This document shows, piece by piece, positions 12,623 through 23,335 of a DNA stretch of 64,000 nucleotides. The position numbers and the translations under genes are program-made. The DNA is from Lutraria lutraria (Eukaryota; Mollusca; Bivalvia; Venerida; Mactridae): NCBI GenBank assembly GCA_964023205.1, contig OZ026835.1, forward strand, positions 20,721,817-20,785,816, given 5' to 3'. The first letter of the stretch is position 1. Each line of letters opens with the position of its first letter. A model generated the notes under the pieces. The model was not told the DNA's origin and searched no databases. It saw only the letters and a list, made by a program, of their open reading frames with translations.

Positions 12623-14311
12623 AGATAGATAGATAGATTTATTTCGACATAAAATGAACATTTACATGGCAATAATAACATTAAAACATACAAAAACAGT
12701 AAATTGATACATGTGTACGCACGAATTAATAAAAACAGCCATGTAAAATCAACATTAAATGTCAAGGATTATAACACAAGAAAGGGTTCAGAGGAACCCT
12801 TATTTCCATTGTGGTCCTTGATATATAGTGTTGTATGACATAGGAAAATATCACATTTGGGAATAAATTATATGAACAGGTATATATTAAATAAATAAAA
12901 TTACTTATCACAGTTAAATAGCTATTATAGTAAGATAAATAGAACATTGTAGACAAACATGTAAAAATTTGATAAAAATGAAAAATAATACTTCGAATGA
13001 GTAAAAATTATCCTATTTGCCATAAATAAATACGATAATGCTGATTATAAATTAAGAATGATAATAAAAAATTAAACATGCTTATCACAGTATATTTATA
13101 TATAAAAATTAACAATGAAATAATTATAATGTTTTGGTGTTATGATGAAATCAATACTGCATCAACAAAGAGAAGTAATCTGAATTGCCATGAGAAATAA
13201 AAATATTTTACTATCTATCTGAAAATATGGAAATATACAGACATGTTTAAAACAATTGAATTGTAGAAGCTAAATGGACTGTAAAAATGTTCCTTGACCC
13301 TTGATTTAAAAGCAGATGTGGTTCCAGAATCCCTTATATATTGGGGCAATTAAGTTATTCCAAAGAGAGCATCCCATATAGGCAAAAGACCTTTTGCCAA
13401 AACCTTTGACAATAGGAATAACAAATCTCTTGTTGTCGGACACGTTATCACAAATACCGTCAGAGTTAGGACTAACTTTCACTCTGAACCTAGTTGAATA
13501 ATTATGCACATTGATGGAGGGGTTAAAGTTATCATTCATATATGATGGAGCAAAGTTTGAATTAATCTTAAAAACATGACAAAGGGTTATTTGGTTCACT
13601 CTATAAGTAACGGGTAACCAGTTAATATCTGCAAAATGTTCTTTGCCTATGTGGGACCTAAGATGTAGATTCAGGACAAATCTGATAAGCTTGTTTTGAG
13701 TGACCTGTAATCTGTGTTTTAAATCCTGACTTAGACTATTAAACCAGACAGATGAAGCATAGTCAAAATGACACTGTATAAGGGAAGATACCAAAAGTCT
13801 TTTAGTGTGACGTGTGAGAAATTCACTTTTACGATACAAAAATTTTAATCTAGCATTTGATTTCTTAATTACCGATATACCCATTGAATCGAAAGTAAGA
13901 ATCTGATCAATGGTCGCACCAAGATACTTGACTGAGTTTTTGGAATCTATGGATTGACCATTGCAGTTTATTTTAAGGTTAGACTGGGATGTAAGCCGCT
14001 TTTTGGACCCAGATAAAATAGATTCTGTTTTGCCAAGGTGTAGAAACAATTTATTACAAATTAGCCACTGACTGACAATATTCAACTCACTGACTCAAAG
14101 TATTTTCAATGTCATGCTTGTTTTTGGCTGAGACAAGGATTGCAGAATCATCCGCATAAAGTAACAGTTTGTTTTTTATAGCGGCCGACATGTCATTAAC
14201 ATAAATCAAGAAAAGCAACGGACCTAAAATTGACCCTCGAGGGACACCACAAGATATGTTGGCAGTTGAAGACTGAACGCCTGATAATTCAACTAATTGG
14301 CGCCTGTCTGA
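12623..14311 (-). mobile_element. 5'-truncated LINE, copy 1
   Basis: The 3' end carries a (ATCT)n tail (on the plus strand, gatagatagatag at about 12625), preceded by 3' UTR and the C-terminal part of a reverse transcriptase. Sequence matches the plus copy at 49.2-57.2 kb up to 14311 ('gtctgacag'), where homology stops, so the copy is 5'-truncated. Unlike the plus copy it is not split by the hAT-like element. It lies about 180 bp upstream of the PDXK start codon in the same orientation. Confidence 0.85.
13306..14085 (-). pseudogene. Reverse transcriptase C-terminal fragment of LINE copy 1
   Basis: An open stretch of 259 codons reads SVKYLGATIDQ, the ARLKFLYRKSEFL segment, HFDYASSVWFN, and GCSLWNNL. 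This is the thumb/C-terminal region typical of CR1/L2-type LINE ORF2. The last ~15 codons are frameshifted relative to the plus copy, which ends in FLQSI. The palm YADD motif lies upstream, where the frame is broken: around 14130-14190 the sequence is present in another frame. The endonuclease is absent. The exact clade is an inference. Confidence 0.8.
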
Positions 14312-16207
14312 CAGATTTCGACAGCACGTGAATAAGATCCGATCTTTAGCAAATTTAAACTTTAAAAAAATCTACAGGAACCTATTTCTATCCGTATACA
14401 AAAAAAAGTAATCCGAATCTCGTTCATAGACCGCTGTATAGTCTTTCTTTTGTGCTTATGATGATTTATGCCGGTGTGGCAAAATATTTTGACCCCGTGG
14501 AATAATTTTCAACGGACGTAAATGTAGGCCTATACAGTGCTAGATATATAGGCCTGTATGATATACAGCTCTAGACGTATAAAACATTGTATAATATACG
14601 TTTCTGGCCTATATAAGGGCGCTTTTGTAGGAAATATCCGGTTTCAGTTTAGGTTTTGGGTTTGGTTACACGTTGGACAGTAAACTAAAACTGGTTTCGA
14701 TTTAAACTGAGTCGGTAAGTAAGTAGGCCTAAATATAAGGAAGTAAGTACATTTTATTCATCGGCAAGAGGATATAACAATACGGGCAAACAAACGGGCA
14801 GTTTGAAGAAGCATATTATGCTCCATATGACGATTGAAAAGAGCTTTACAATTTCCTTGATATATTAACAGGAACACACACATATAAAGAAAAATATTTT
14901 TAAAAAATGAAGTTTTCATCTCTTCCGTTACTCCCTGATTAGGATGCCATATTTGGAAATTTGTTGATATATTGAATAGGCTGGGAATATGGTTGAAATT
15001 GCTCTCTTTACAGTGAAAGGTGAAAAACAGCTTAACGTTAGATTAAAAAAATGACCATTGATAATTACAAGCCAGGCTAATCAGCTGAGATAAGAAATTG
15101 TGTACGTATTGAGAGTATCAGTAATGGTGAACAAACCTGTTGGAAACCATTTTCCATTTGTTTTATTTCTTCAGAACCACTTCATATCTTATAATATTTT
15201 GACAAATATATAGTATTGTTATCAAATTACTATGTTTGAAAAGATTTTAAAAAACTTTATACACCTTCTCCGCCACTGTTCTGAATTATCATCTCAATTA
15301 TACTCCTAATGATAAAACCATGACAAAATGTGCTTTTTAAATACTTAGCTAATTTTCGTCCATTGGCATTACATTTCATAAGACAACTTTATATCTCATT
15401 GCATTTGTTAGTTCAAGCCATAATCTGTGTAAATCATCATTTTTCATGTTAACCATTGTCTTTGTCACGTCATTTGTAATTTCATGTATGTAATTGTAGG
15501 CCTATATGTTAATTCACATTGCCTACTAATTTCAAAATAAACTACATTGTATATACATATAGCATAAAGAAAAAAAGAATTCATGAAAACAGACACAGGG
15601 TATCATTAACATACTGTGCAGATAGTTTAAGTATCACTTACAGAAGTTTCCGTTCTGATGTTGTATCATTATTGTAGTATTTGATATCTTATGAGCTAAT
15701 AGTCTTGTTAATGTTTTGTGCTTAGACCAGTCACTAGTTAAAGTATATAGGTAGGTAAAATACAATGTTGGACTCAAACATCAGGCATATAGGAATCTGC
15801 AATAACGTAATTCGACAAGGTCGTCACGTTACATGTCAACCATCTGTGTTATCACCTTCAGTTAAAGAGTTAATTAATATGGTTCATCTTGTTTTACAAA
15901 TGTTAGCAATGGTATTCGATGACACCATTCAGACGACAATCTTAATTACAATAAACGCTATTTGTATGTAACTGAGCTGGTAGATTCAGCAATATATTGG
16001 ACGAAAGACAAAACTATATACACGAGTACCATATAGGCTAAATAGTTATTGTTAGTTATCCTTTATGATTAAAAAGAGCCGAAGTACTATATACCGTTTA
16101 TGCATGTATGCGAAACAATCATACCTTTCTGCAATGATATAATTCGTATTGTTTTTAATGAACCGCTACCTAACTTCAGAAACACACAACCGTATTGTTG
16201 AAAATAT
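14312..16207. other. Intergenic, no gene seen
   Basis: AT-rich sequence between LINE copy 1 and the secreted-peptide gene. Short open frames (for example 15765-15971) show no homology I recognise and no splice context. Confidence 0.45.
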
Positions 16208-16253
16208 ATAGGAACAAGGACTTATATACATACATATAAGTCCTTGATAGGAA
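16208..16253. mobile_element. Micro-palindrome insertion A1 with 7-bp target duplication
   Basis: The 32-bp core 16215-16246 has 13-bp perfect arms (CAAGGACTTATAT / ATATAAGTCCTTG) around a 6-base centre. It is flanked by exact direct repeats ATAGGAA at 16208-16214 and 16247-16253. Same family as 35214 and 36334. Confidence 0.75.
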
Positions 16254-17377
16254 TAAGAAAACTGTTTTCATATTTGCTATGGAGAATTAGACAAGACCTT
16301 TCATTGGTTTTTAATATTTTTATTAGAACGAGTGTGAAAGTGAGCCATACGAGTATATTCCTTGTCTGTGATCATTGTATCATATTTTAAATATCACATC
16401 CCACAGAGGGTGTTTGAACGGTTGACATTACCTTGTCAAGGGTGGGCATTACATTTGTTACCAATTAATGCCAACCTTAAACAGCTACAAACTGATATTG
16501 AAAGCTCTGTCGTTAGTGTTTTATAATTTTGAATTTTGGGAATGTTTGGAAATTCAACGGAACAAAAAAATGCACGATTTTCTACAGTCTATATGTGAAT
16601 TGAACAGGGTCGTATTCTGTAATATTCTTGTTATTTTAGGTAATTAATGGTTACATTTATGTGTTTTAAATTTGATACCTTTATTTTTACACATGGAAAA
16701 TAGACATTTGCTCCCTGTTGTAGATTCATTTTTTTTGGATAAGTCTAAGCTCATTTTTGTCCTATACTTCTTGGCATGACGTATGTACAAATTAATTATT
16801 CAGAAGAAATCCCCCCTTCTATTGAATTCCGAGGAAATTCTTCCTTCCATTTGGGTGAAATCTACAAGCATATAGAAAAATTAAGACCACGCCAACTTAT
16901 AGTGGGTCTACAATTGTTAAATGTGTACTTTTTGTGCACGGTTGTAAACTTTGTAAATATTTCACATTTATTTGAATTAATATACAGCCGATATCACCAA
17001 GTTCGTAATTTATTTAGCTGACCTAATAGAAACATTTTATGCGTGACCCAATTGAACTGCTAGCTCTGCATCATGAGACAAGTGGCGTTCGCACGGTACT
17101 ATAAACAGAAATTTAAGAATCTAATAAAAATCATACATTTGGTTCCAGCAATGTTAATAACATCAAAGAAACTTCACGACTGTCATTTTAGAGAGATTTC
17201 TTGTTTTAGTTATACATGATCGACGCGGCTGAAAACACGTTACGAGACAATACTGAAGTATAAAACAGTATCTGCATTCTTGTCAAGGTTTTAATTTAAG
17301 TTTCTTTCGTACGCTCTTAATATGAATAATGAATGTCAATGTGTACATTTGATATCTTTGTTCAGGCCTACATCATG

Positions 17378-17385
17378 TTATATAT
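17378..17385 (+). promoter_or_regulatory. Possible TATA box
   Basis: TTATATAT lies about 150 bp upstream of the start codon of the secreted-peptide gene. It is only a motif match in AT-rich DNA, and no initiator was identified. Confidence 0.25.
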
Positions 17386-17533
17386 CTCATATAGAAAGAA
17401 GCTCTTTCACAGTGCACGGATTGAGAGCGATGCTGCACATAACTAAAAGGACAAATTGCGTGTACTTCTCACAAACAAGATTGTTTCAGTGTTAGATATA
17501 GTGCGTTTATAGATAAAGAATTGTGTTATCACA

Positions 17534-17603
17534 ATGCAGAAGCAAACCGTGTTGTGCTTGCTTATTGTTTTCTGCCTTTTAGGATCAGTATTGTCACAAC
17601 ACA
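17534..17603 (+). CDS. Secreted-protein exon 1, signal peptide
   Basis: Codes residues 1-23 plus one base. The ATG has A at -3, and the donor is GTAAGA. Confidence 0.65.
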
Positions 17604-20600
17604 GTAAGAAACATATTATGTGAACAGTTTCGTGATTCGTAGGCATTTTTACATTTCTATATAACACTAAAATATTACCTTTGCTATTAACAGTTACATT
17701 GTCTAATTAGTTGCTCTGGTTAAATATAATTTATTATACATACATTTCACTATTTAAATGTAAACATATATATTGGAAGTCAACAAATCAAGAAATGTTG
17801 TTGTTAGATACGAGCTAAATTTCATTTTCAAACTTGTGTTTTTTAACATGTGAGACAGAATAAAATCATTCCATCCAACTAAATTGTGGATAACATTTCA
17901 GATCCTAAATAAACACATTTATTTAGATATTCGAAGTCGACAGACGGCATCAAAACTGTTGACGCGTTATTTTTATTTTTTAAAGATTGTTTATGTCTCC
18001 ATGAAAATAAATGTTACCATGGTGATAAGTAATGGATAGACATTCTGATATCTCAAATATCTTATAATGTATCGTTAAATTTATTATTACATGTATGTAT
18101 TTTAACTATAAGATGCGTACAGTAACTCTGTCTCGTGCCAAGTTTTCATCGTATTATATAAATGTTATAAATATGTTTTTCTTAAGGAAATGATGGCAGC
18201 GAGAGAAATAAGGGGCCAGTCAATAACGATAAAAATCAAGACAAAAAAGATGTGTGTTGTGTTTTATTTGCTGACATATTCTAATGCATTTCAAGCATAC
18301 CGCAACATAATAGCCACTTGTTGATGAAGTTCTTTGTAACATTCGTGTCAAGCATATTTTGCTGAAACTGTTTTTTTTCTCAAACAGTACTGTTGAGATT
18401 ATAAAGGGGTAGGTTCACTAAGGGCCAAAATTGGCCCTGTGTCAATTTTTGTCCAAAATCTCATTATAGGTTCTCTATTCATCATATTCAAATAAAACGT
18501 GAATTTTAAAACTCTATTATTGGAAGTGTTGCCATGGCAACAAAAATAATATTTTGCAATATAATGAAAAAAATGCTTGATTCATCTATTAATTAGATGA
18601 AATGTGATCAGTTTTGTTGTATATGTAATGAAAATGGGTAATGTTGATATTTATAAGTGTATTCTTTTGGTTGCCATGGTAACATATTGAAATTAATTAA
18701 ACAATCTCATTTTTGAGATTTATAAAAAAACTCGTGATAGTTATTCAAGTTTTCATAAATGGATGAATAAATAAACTGATTTTGTATTTAAATGTTTCAA
18801 GTGTCCATGGTAACTGAATCATATATTCTTTAATATGACCAGTAACTGTGGTATTATTTCAAGCATTAATGGAATGTATTATTCAAATCAGGCAACTATG
18901 GGGTAGCCTACTTAATGACAAAGTGTATGTCTGTCTCAAATTATCTCAAGAATTTTATGTTATATGTTCTCTTATCATTAAACTGGATCCAGAAAATGGA
19001 CATTATTTAAGCAAAAATGTTACTATGGCAACAAAAGGAATATTTTGTCAAAAATGCCATTTTTCATTTGTTGATTGAATGAATTCCATCTGTTTTCTTG
19101 TTTATGTTGTGAAAAAAAAGATTTTTTTTAATTCTGGTTACATATTGCTGATAATTAAAAAATCTTACTCTGAACTTTCATCAAAAAGCATGATAGTTCA
19201 TGTAGTTTTCATGATGCTTGATAGCCAGTAAGTGGTATAACATTATATTGTAGTGCATTTAGATATTTGGTTCCATGGGACTAGATTAATTTACCCCAAA
19301 AATGTTCATTACTGTATATGCAAGTAAATAAGGAATCTCTGTTTTGTACTTCTGCAATCTGCATTTATTTCACATACACATGATACATACAATATGTCAA
19401 AACGTTTTTATTAACGAACACACATAGAATAAAAGTTTACAATGCTGTTTGCATAAATTCGATGTCTTCAGTGGAAAGTTTGTATAAACTATATATATAT
19501 ATAAGAACTTGTTATGACTACAATATACTGAAAGATAAATAATTGACAGATAAACAACTGAAAATAATTACAATATAATTAATGCAAGTTATTGATGTAT
19601 ACACAGTCAAGAAAAGTATTCAATGGAAAACATACCAATTTGATTTACATTATGATTTCAGTTGATGTAAGATGTTTTTCACACAGATGTACATAATTAG
19701 TTAATCAGTTAAACATTCATCCTCATTAACATGATTTAACAGACAAATCCTCATTAATAAAAATCAGGACCAAATAGAGAAGAAGTATGAAGAATATAAA
19801 TATGTTCTTGATTTTTTTTTTGAAAAAGTGCCAGAGAAACTAAACATATTTTGACTGACCATATTTACTAGTAAACTATTCAGAAGGCCTACAACTTCTT
19901 ACACTTCATAGATCTGAACTGGCATAATTATGATACTGAAAGAAGATAAATACATTCAATTCAATTCTATTGAAATGCAGGTTTAATGAATATTTGTAAT
20001 CCATACAGTACTGGCATTATACACTTATAATAATCAGAGGCAGATCCAGGGTTACCGGTTAGGGGGCATTGGTGTAATATTTAGAAAGTAGACAGTGGGG
20101 AGGCTGTGAAGATTTTTCATTTGAAGAATTGAAATGGTGCATTCTCAGGTGAGCTTGTCTGGTCTGTTTTTTCTCATTTAATTGGTTGCGGTTGCTAGAA
20201 AACCCAACAAAAAAGGAAAGATCAGAGCACTTCAGAATTCAGTAAATTGAATCATATTTCATTTCAATCCATGCTCGGTGACTTTTAGGGGCGGGGGAGG
20301 TGCTGTGTGGGCCATCCTCCTGAATCCGCCTCTAATAATGAAGTTAATATAGCATAGTAAGTCAGATAGATTATGGTAGGACCCCATGACATCAGCATTG
20401 CATCTCTGACAAGTGGTCAACATTCCTATACTCAGCTCACTACAGCATCAATATTTCACATAATTCCATATACTTATAATGCAAGTATATTATATATAGT
20501 AATACTGGCCCCTTTCAACAGTCTTGTTTTTTGGTAAACTATTTATCTATTCACATGTGGTAAAGTGTCCGACTAGGCCCTACAGTACTAGCGGTCATGG

Positions 20601-21936
20601 ATTCATTCCCCAGTGAGGGCCATATGGAGTTTTTCTCATGATTTAGGCCTACTTTACACTACTCAATTCACAAACAAGTATCAAAATATGCATGTTATAC
20701 ATATGTAATAGGAGGAAAATAATGTACCCGATGCGGGGCTTGAACCCGCAACCTCCTGCTTGCAAGTCAGATGCTCTACCAACTGAGCTAATCAGGCTGG
20801 TGAATATTCTAACCAATTTATAAATACACTACACAACATTGCTACATTCCTCCTTCCTTTTTTATTCAAAGTAATTCATGTTCTTTTGACTAACCCAGCC
20901 TTTGCTTCATCCTAGTTGTAGGATTCCAAGGCTAGTCTCACACTCACGGCACCAAATGTAATTTAGGAAGAGGAAAATAATGTACCCGATGGGGGCTTGA
21001 ACCTCCTGCTTGCAAGTCAGATGCTCAGTTGGTGAAATGTCCCAGCCAATTTATAAATACACATGTATAATTAAAAAATAATTCAATGTATAGCATTAAA
21101 ATCATTGACTGGCTACACAACATGCCATAGACGGAAGCAACTTTAGATGTGCGGAGGGGGGGGGGGGGGTACTAGATTTGTCTGACAATGTGATGGGATA
21201 TCATTCAGTAACCATTACAGCTCAGCTGAAAGTATTCTGGTAATGATAAGGTCCAACCCCCCGACCCCCTCGATTTTATTCGACCTGCGCAACCTGCACA
21301 AAGCACATGTTTGTAGGCCTATCACACCACAAGTGATTTAACAACTATCAGTCAATTTATCCTTACACATAAAGTCATAACATTGACGTACACATATATG
21401 CATCATGCTTATCTTTTGCATGAAGTAAAAAATGGCTATTATTTTTCTCTGCGAGTTATGTTTTTTGCATTCCAAAGTTAAAAACTTAATCTTACATTAT
21501 ATTTATTTTAGTCAATATTGAAGACACAGCACCTATTTTAAAAAAAGATGAACCAATACCAGCAAAACAAGCTCGAGTTGAAGACCCTGAGTTAAAAAGG
21601 AAAAGTGAGTTTTTGTCACTAATTTACTAGTATATTGGTCAATGATAACAGCTGATTTTCTTGAAGCTTTAGTGAAAACATGGTTTATGGTTGTGATCAA
21701 GTCTTGATTTCGTTCTGATGAAGGCAAGGTTTTATTAATATGAGGTTCATGATATTAAGGTGTTCAAATGTTTTGAATTGTTAGGATTGTACCATCCTTA
21801 GTTAAGTATTTATTTTTCCAGGTTAACTTTATACTGTTTCTGTATTTCAGATTCACGTCCATTGACAGTTCAACCGGATCAAAAAGCTACTGATAATTAT
21901 CACTTCGACAAGTTTAAAAAACAGATGAGAAGATGA
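17534..21936 (+). CDS. Small secreted basic protein, 4 exons, function unknown
   Basis: Exons: 17534-17603, 18187-~18258, 21512-21604, 21851-21936 (TGA). Exon 1 encodes a clear signal peptide (MQKQTVLCLLIVFCLLGSV, then LSQH), with a charged N-terminus, hydrophobic core and small residues before cleavage. It ends at donor GTAAGA in phase 1. Exon 2 (RNDGSERNKGPVNN...) joins in phase. Exon 3 (NIEDTAPILKKDEPIPAKQA...) and exon 4 (SRPLTVQPDQKATDNYHFDK...) join across GTGAGT/TTTCAG. The product is about 108 residues, hydrophilic, without cysteines after the signal, and has LKRK and KK/RR dibasic sites. That would suit a secreted peptide precursor, but I do not recognise a family. The exon 2 donor is uncertain: phase demands an end at 18255 or 18258, not the stronger-looking site at 18251. 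An AATAAA follows at 22326. Confidence 0.62.
18187..18258 (+). CDS. Secreted-protein exon 2, end uncertain
   Basis: Acceptor TTCTTAAG. Codes an Asn/Lys/Asp-rich stretch ending NQDKKD. The 3' end is 18251, 18255 or 18258, and only the last two keep exon 3 open. An extra small exon in the 3.2-kb intron is the alternative. Confidence 0.5.
18405..19090. repeat. Dispersed repeat with recurring GCCATGGCAAC words, in intron 2
   Basis: Four diverged blocks carry 'gccatggcaaca', 'gccatggtaaca', 'tccatggtaact' and 'ctatggcaacaaaa' at about 18531, 18670, 18804 and 19022. They are preceded by 'aagggccaaaattggccctg'. This looks like an old internally repeated element. The 76-codon open frame at 18848 lies within it and is not taken as a gene. 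Confidence 0.45.
20560..20680 (+). repeat. tRNA-derived SINE fragment
   Basis: Carries a degenerate A box ('gtggtaaagtgtccgactagg') and B box ('ggattcattcccc') at tRNA spacing. No tail is visible, so it is likely truncated. Confidence 0.4.
20725..20797 (-). tRNA. tRNA-like gene, anticodon TGC (Ala), or SINE head
   Basis: A full 73-nt cloverleaf can be drawn. The acceptor stem has 7 pairs (two G-U), the D arm is GCTC/GAGC, the anticodon loop is CTTGCAA (anticodon TGC), the variable loop has 5 nt and the T arm is GCGGG-TTCAAGC-CCCGC. The anticodon stem has one mismatch and one wobble pair. Position 3-70 is C-G, so the G3:U70 pair used by alanyl-tRNA synthetase is missing. A decayed copy lies 240 bp away with the same flanks, so this may be a tRNA-derived repeat and not a working tRNA gene. 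Confidence 0.6.
20975..21050 (-). repeat. Decayed second copy of the tRNA-like unit
   Basis: Shares 'gaggaaaataatgtacccga' and 'tgcaagtcagatgct' with the unit at 20725-20797, plus downstream 'ccaatttataaatacac'. Parts of the T arm and the D/acceptor region are deleted, so no cloverleaf forms. Confidence 0.6.
21512..21604 (+). CDS. Secreted-protein exon 3
   Basis: Acceptor ATTTTAG and donor GTGAGT, 93 nt, phase 1 to phase 1. Proline- and lysine-rich, ending in ELKRK, a possible dibasic processing site. Confidence 0.6.
21851..21936 (+). CDS. Secreted-protein exon 4 with stop
   Basis: Acceptor TATTTCAG. Joins in phase and ends FKKQMRR before TGA. Confidence 0.6.
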
Positions 21937-22325
21937 TACTGTACGCTTAATGCTTGAGTTGAAAGAAAACCCTGTCACTGCTCATAATAAGGCATCAATT
22001 ATACATACTTAAATGACTTTGACTTTGGGAACATGAAATATGCAGAGATACTGATATCTCTTCTCTTACGTTTCTTCTTTACTGTATAGTAGTTACAGAG
22101 ATTGATTCCTGTGATTGTCTTCAGACATGCTGTATAGGTTGTTGTAAAAAAATGGACAATAGCGCAGTAGAGAGTATGTGTGTTAGGAGATAATCAAATT
22201 TGAATGCTGGCAAATTGAAATTATAAGATAACTGTTTTTTATGATAGAAGTCACTTTTGATTTAGTTTCATATATACAGAAACAACCTTACGGTAATTTG
22301 AAAAAAATGTTGTGGGAACTGAGAA

Positions 22326-22331
22326 AATAAA
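22326..22331 (+). terminator. Candidate polyadenylation signal, secreted-protein gene
   Basis: AATAAA about 390 bp past the stop codon. A reverse-strand AATAAA (22367-22362) sits ~35 bp further on, facing it. Confidence 0.45.
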
Positions 22332-22361
22332 CTGGTCACAGTAACTCTTTTAGTTTGTTAA

Positions 22362-22367
22362 TTTATT
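22362..22367 (-). terminator. Candidate polyadenylation signal, convergent minus-strand gene
   Basis: AATAAA on the minus strand about 970 bp past the stop at 23336. Given the AT richness this could be chance. Confidence 0.3.
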
Positions 22368-23335
22368 CATTACTTCATATATATTTGTACAAATTTGTAT
22401 CATTTTAAAATACACAATATAAATGATTCTAAACGGAGGTAGTTACCGGTAGTTGGATAAAAGTGTATGTTTCAAAAAGTATACCTACCAGTGAGTAATA
22501 TTGCCTGATTAAATAATATACTTCAAATGATGCATTGATCGTTCATGTTAATCAAAACAATTTTGAACAAATAACCAATGACTATTACATACTGGACTAC
22601 CAATAGAATTTCAATTTGATAATAGTAATCAACAGAGTTTACCTGCACTAACGTTTACAATAAACCAACAAGAATGATGATGACTACTAATTAGTGATTG
22701 TAATCAGTCCATGAACATTTCGTTGATTTCGTTGGCAAAAGTCAGTGATTAATCGATTAAAACTGATTAAATAAGAATGGTCAAATGTTGTTAGTATTGC
22801 ATGAATTTAACATCCCTTACACAAATCGAATAGCACAAAATCAATGAGAATTTAAATATTAAATTATTGAACATTATTAAGATGTTTGAGTAAACATCAC
22901 ATCAAAATATACTGATTATTCAACAAACTACACTGGGCCAGAATTATGCTGCATTTACAGTTAAGCTTGAACAGCGCCATCTTTAAAGTAAAACTGTGTA
23001 AGGTCTGCAGTATTATAGTCAAGAACGACAACTATGTACAGAAATCAACAATCAGTTGCCAAAATGGGAGCATTGTCACGTCAAAGACCATACGTCAATG
23101 ATTCGTTGAATAAATGATTAATCAGAACATCACTACTACTAATAAGGAAATATCACTTGCTATTTTCTTCTACAAAGGCATTCTGTGTTCTATTCATGCA
23201 AATAGAAACAGGACAAGTCAGAGACATGATGAACAACCATCTATACACCTTACACTTGATAATGCACACAATCTGGATAATTTGTTCTGAATAAAAACAC
23301 AGCATAGGCAAAAAGTTAAATAAATTGATGACTGA
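22368..23335. other. Probable 3' UTR or intergenic, no gene seen
   Basis: AT-rich sequence between the two convergent transcripts. No long open frame or repeat unit was recognised. Confidence 0.35.
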
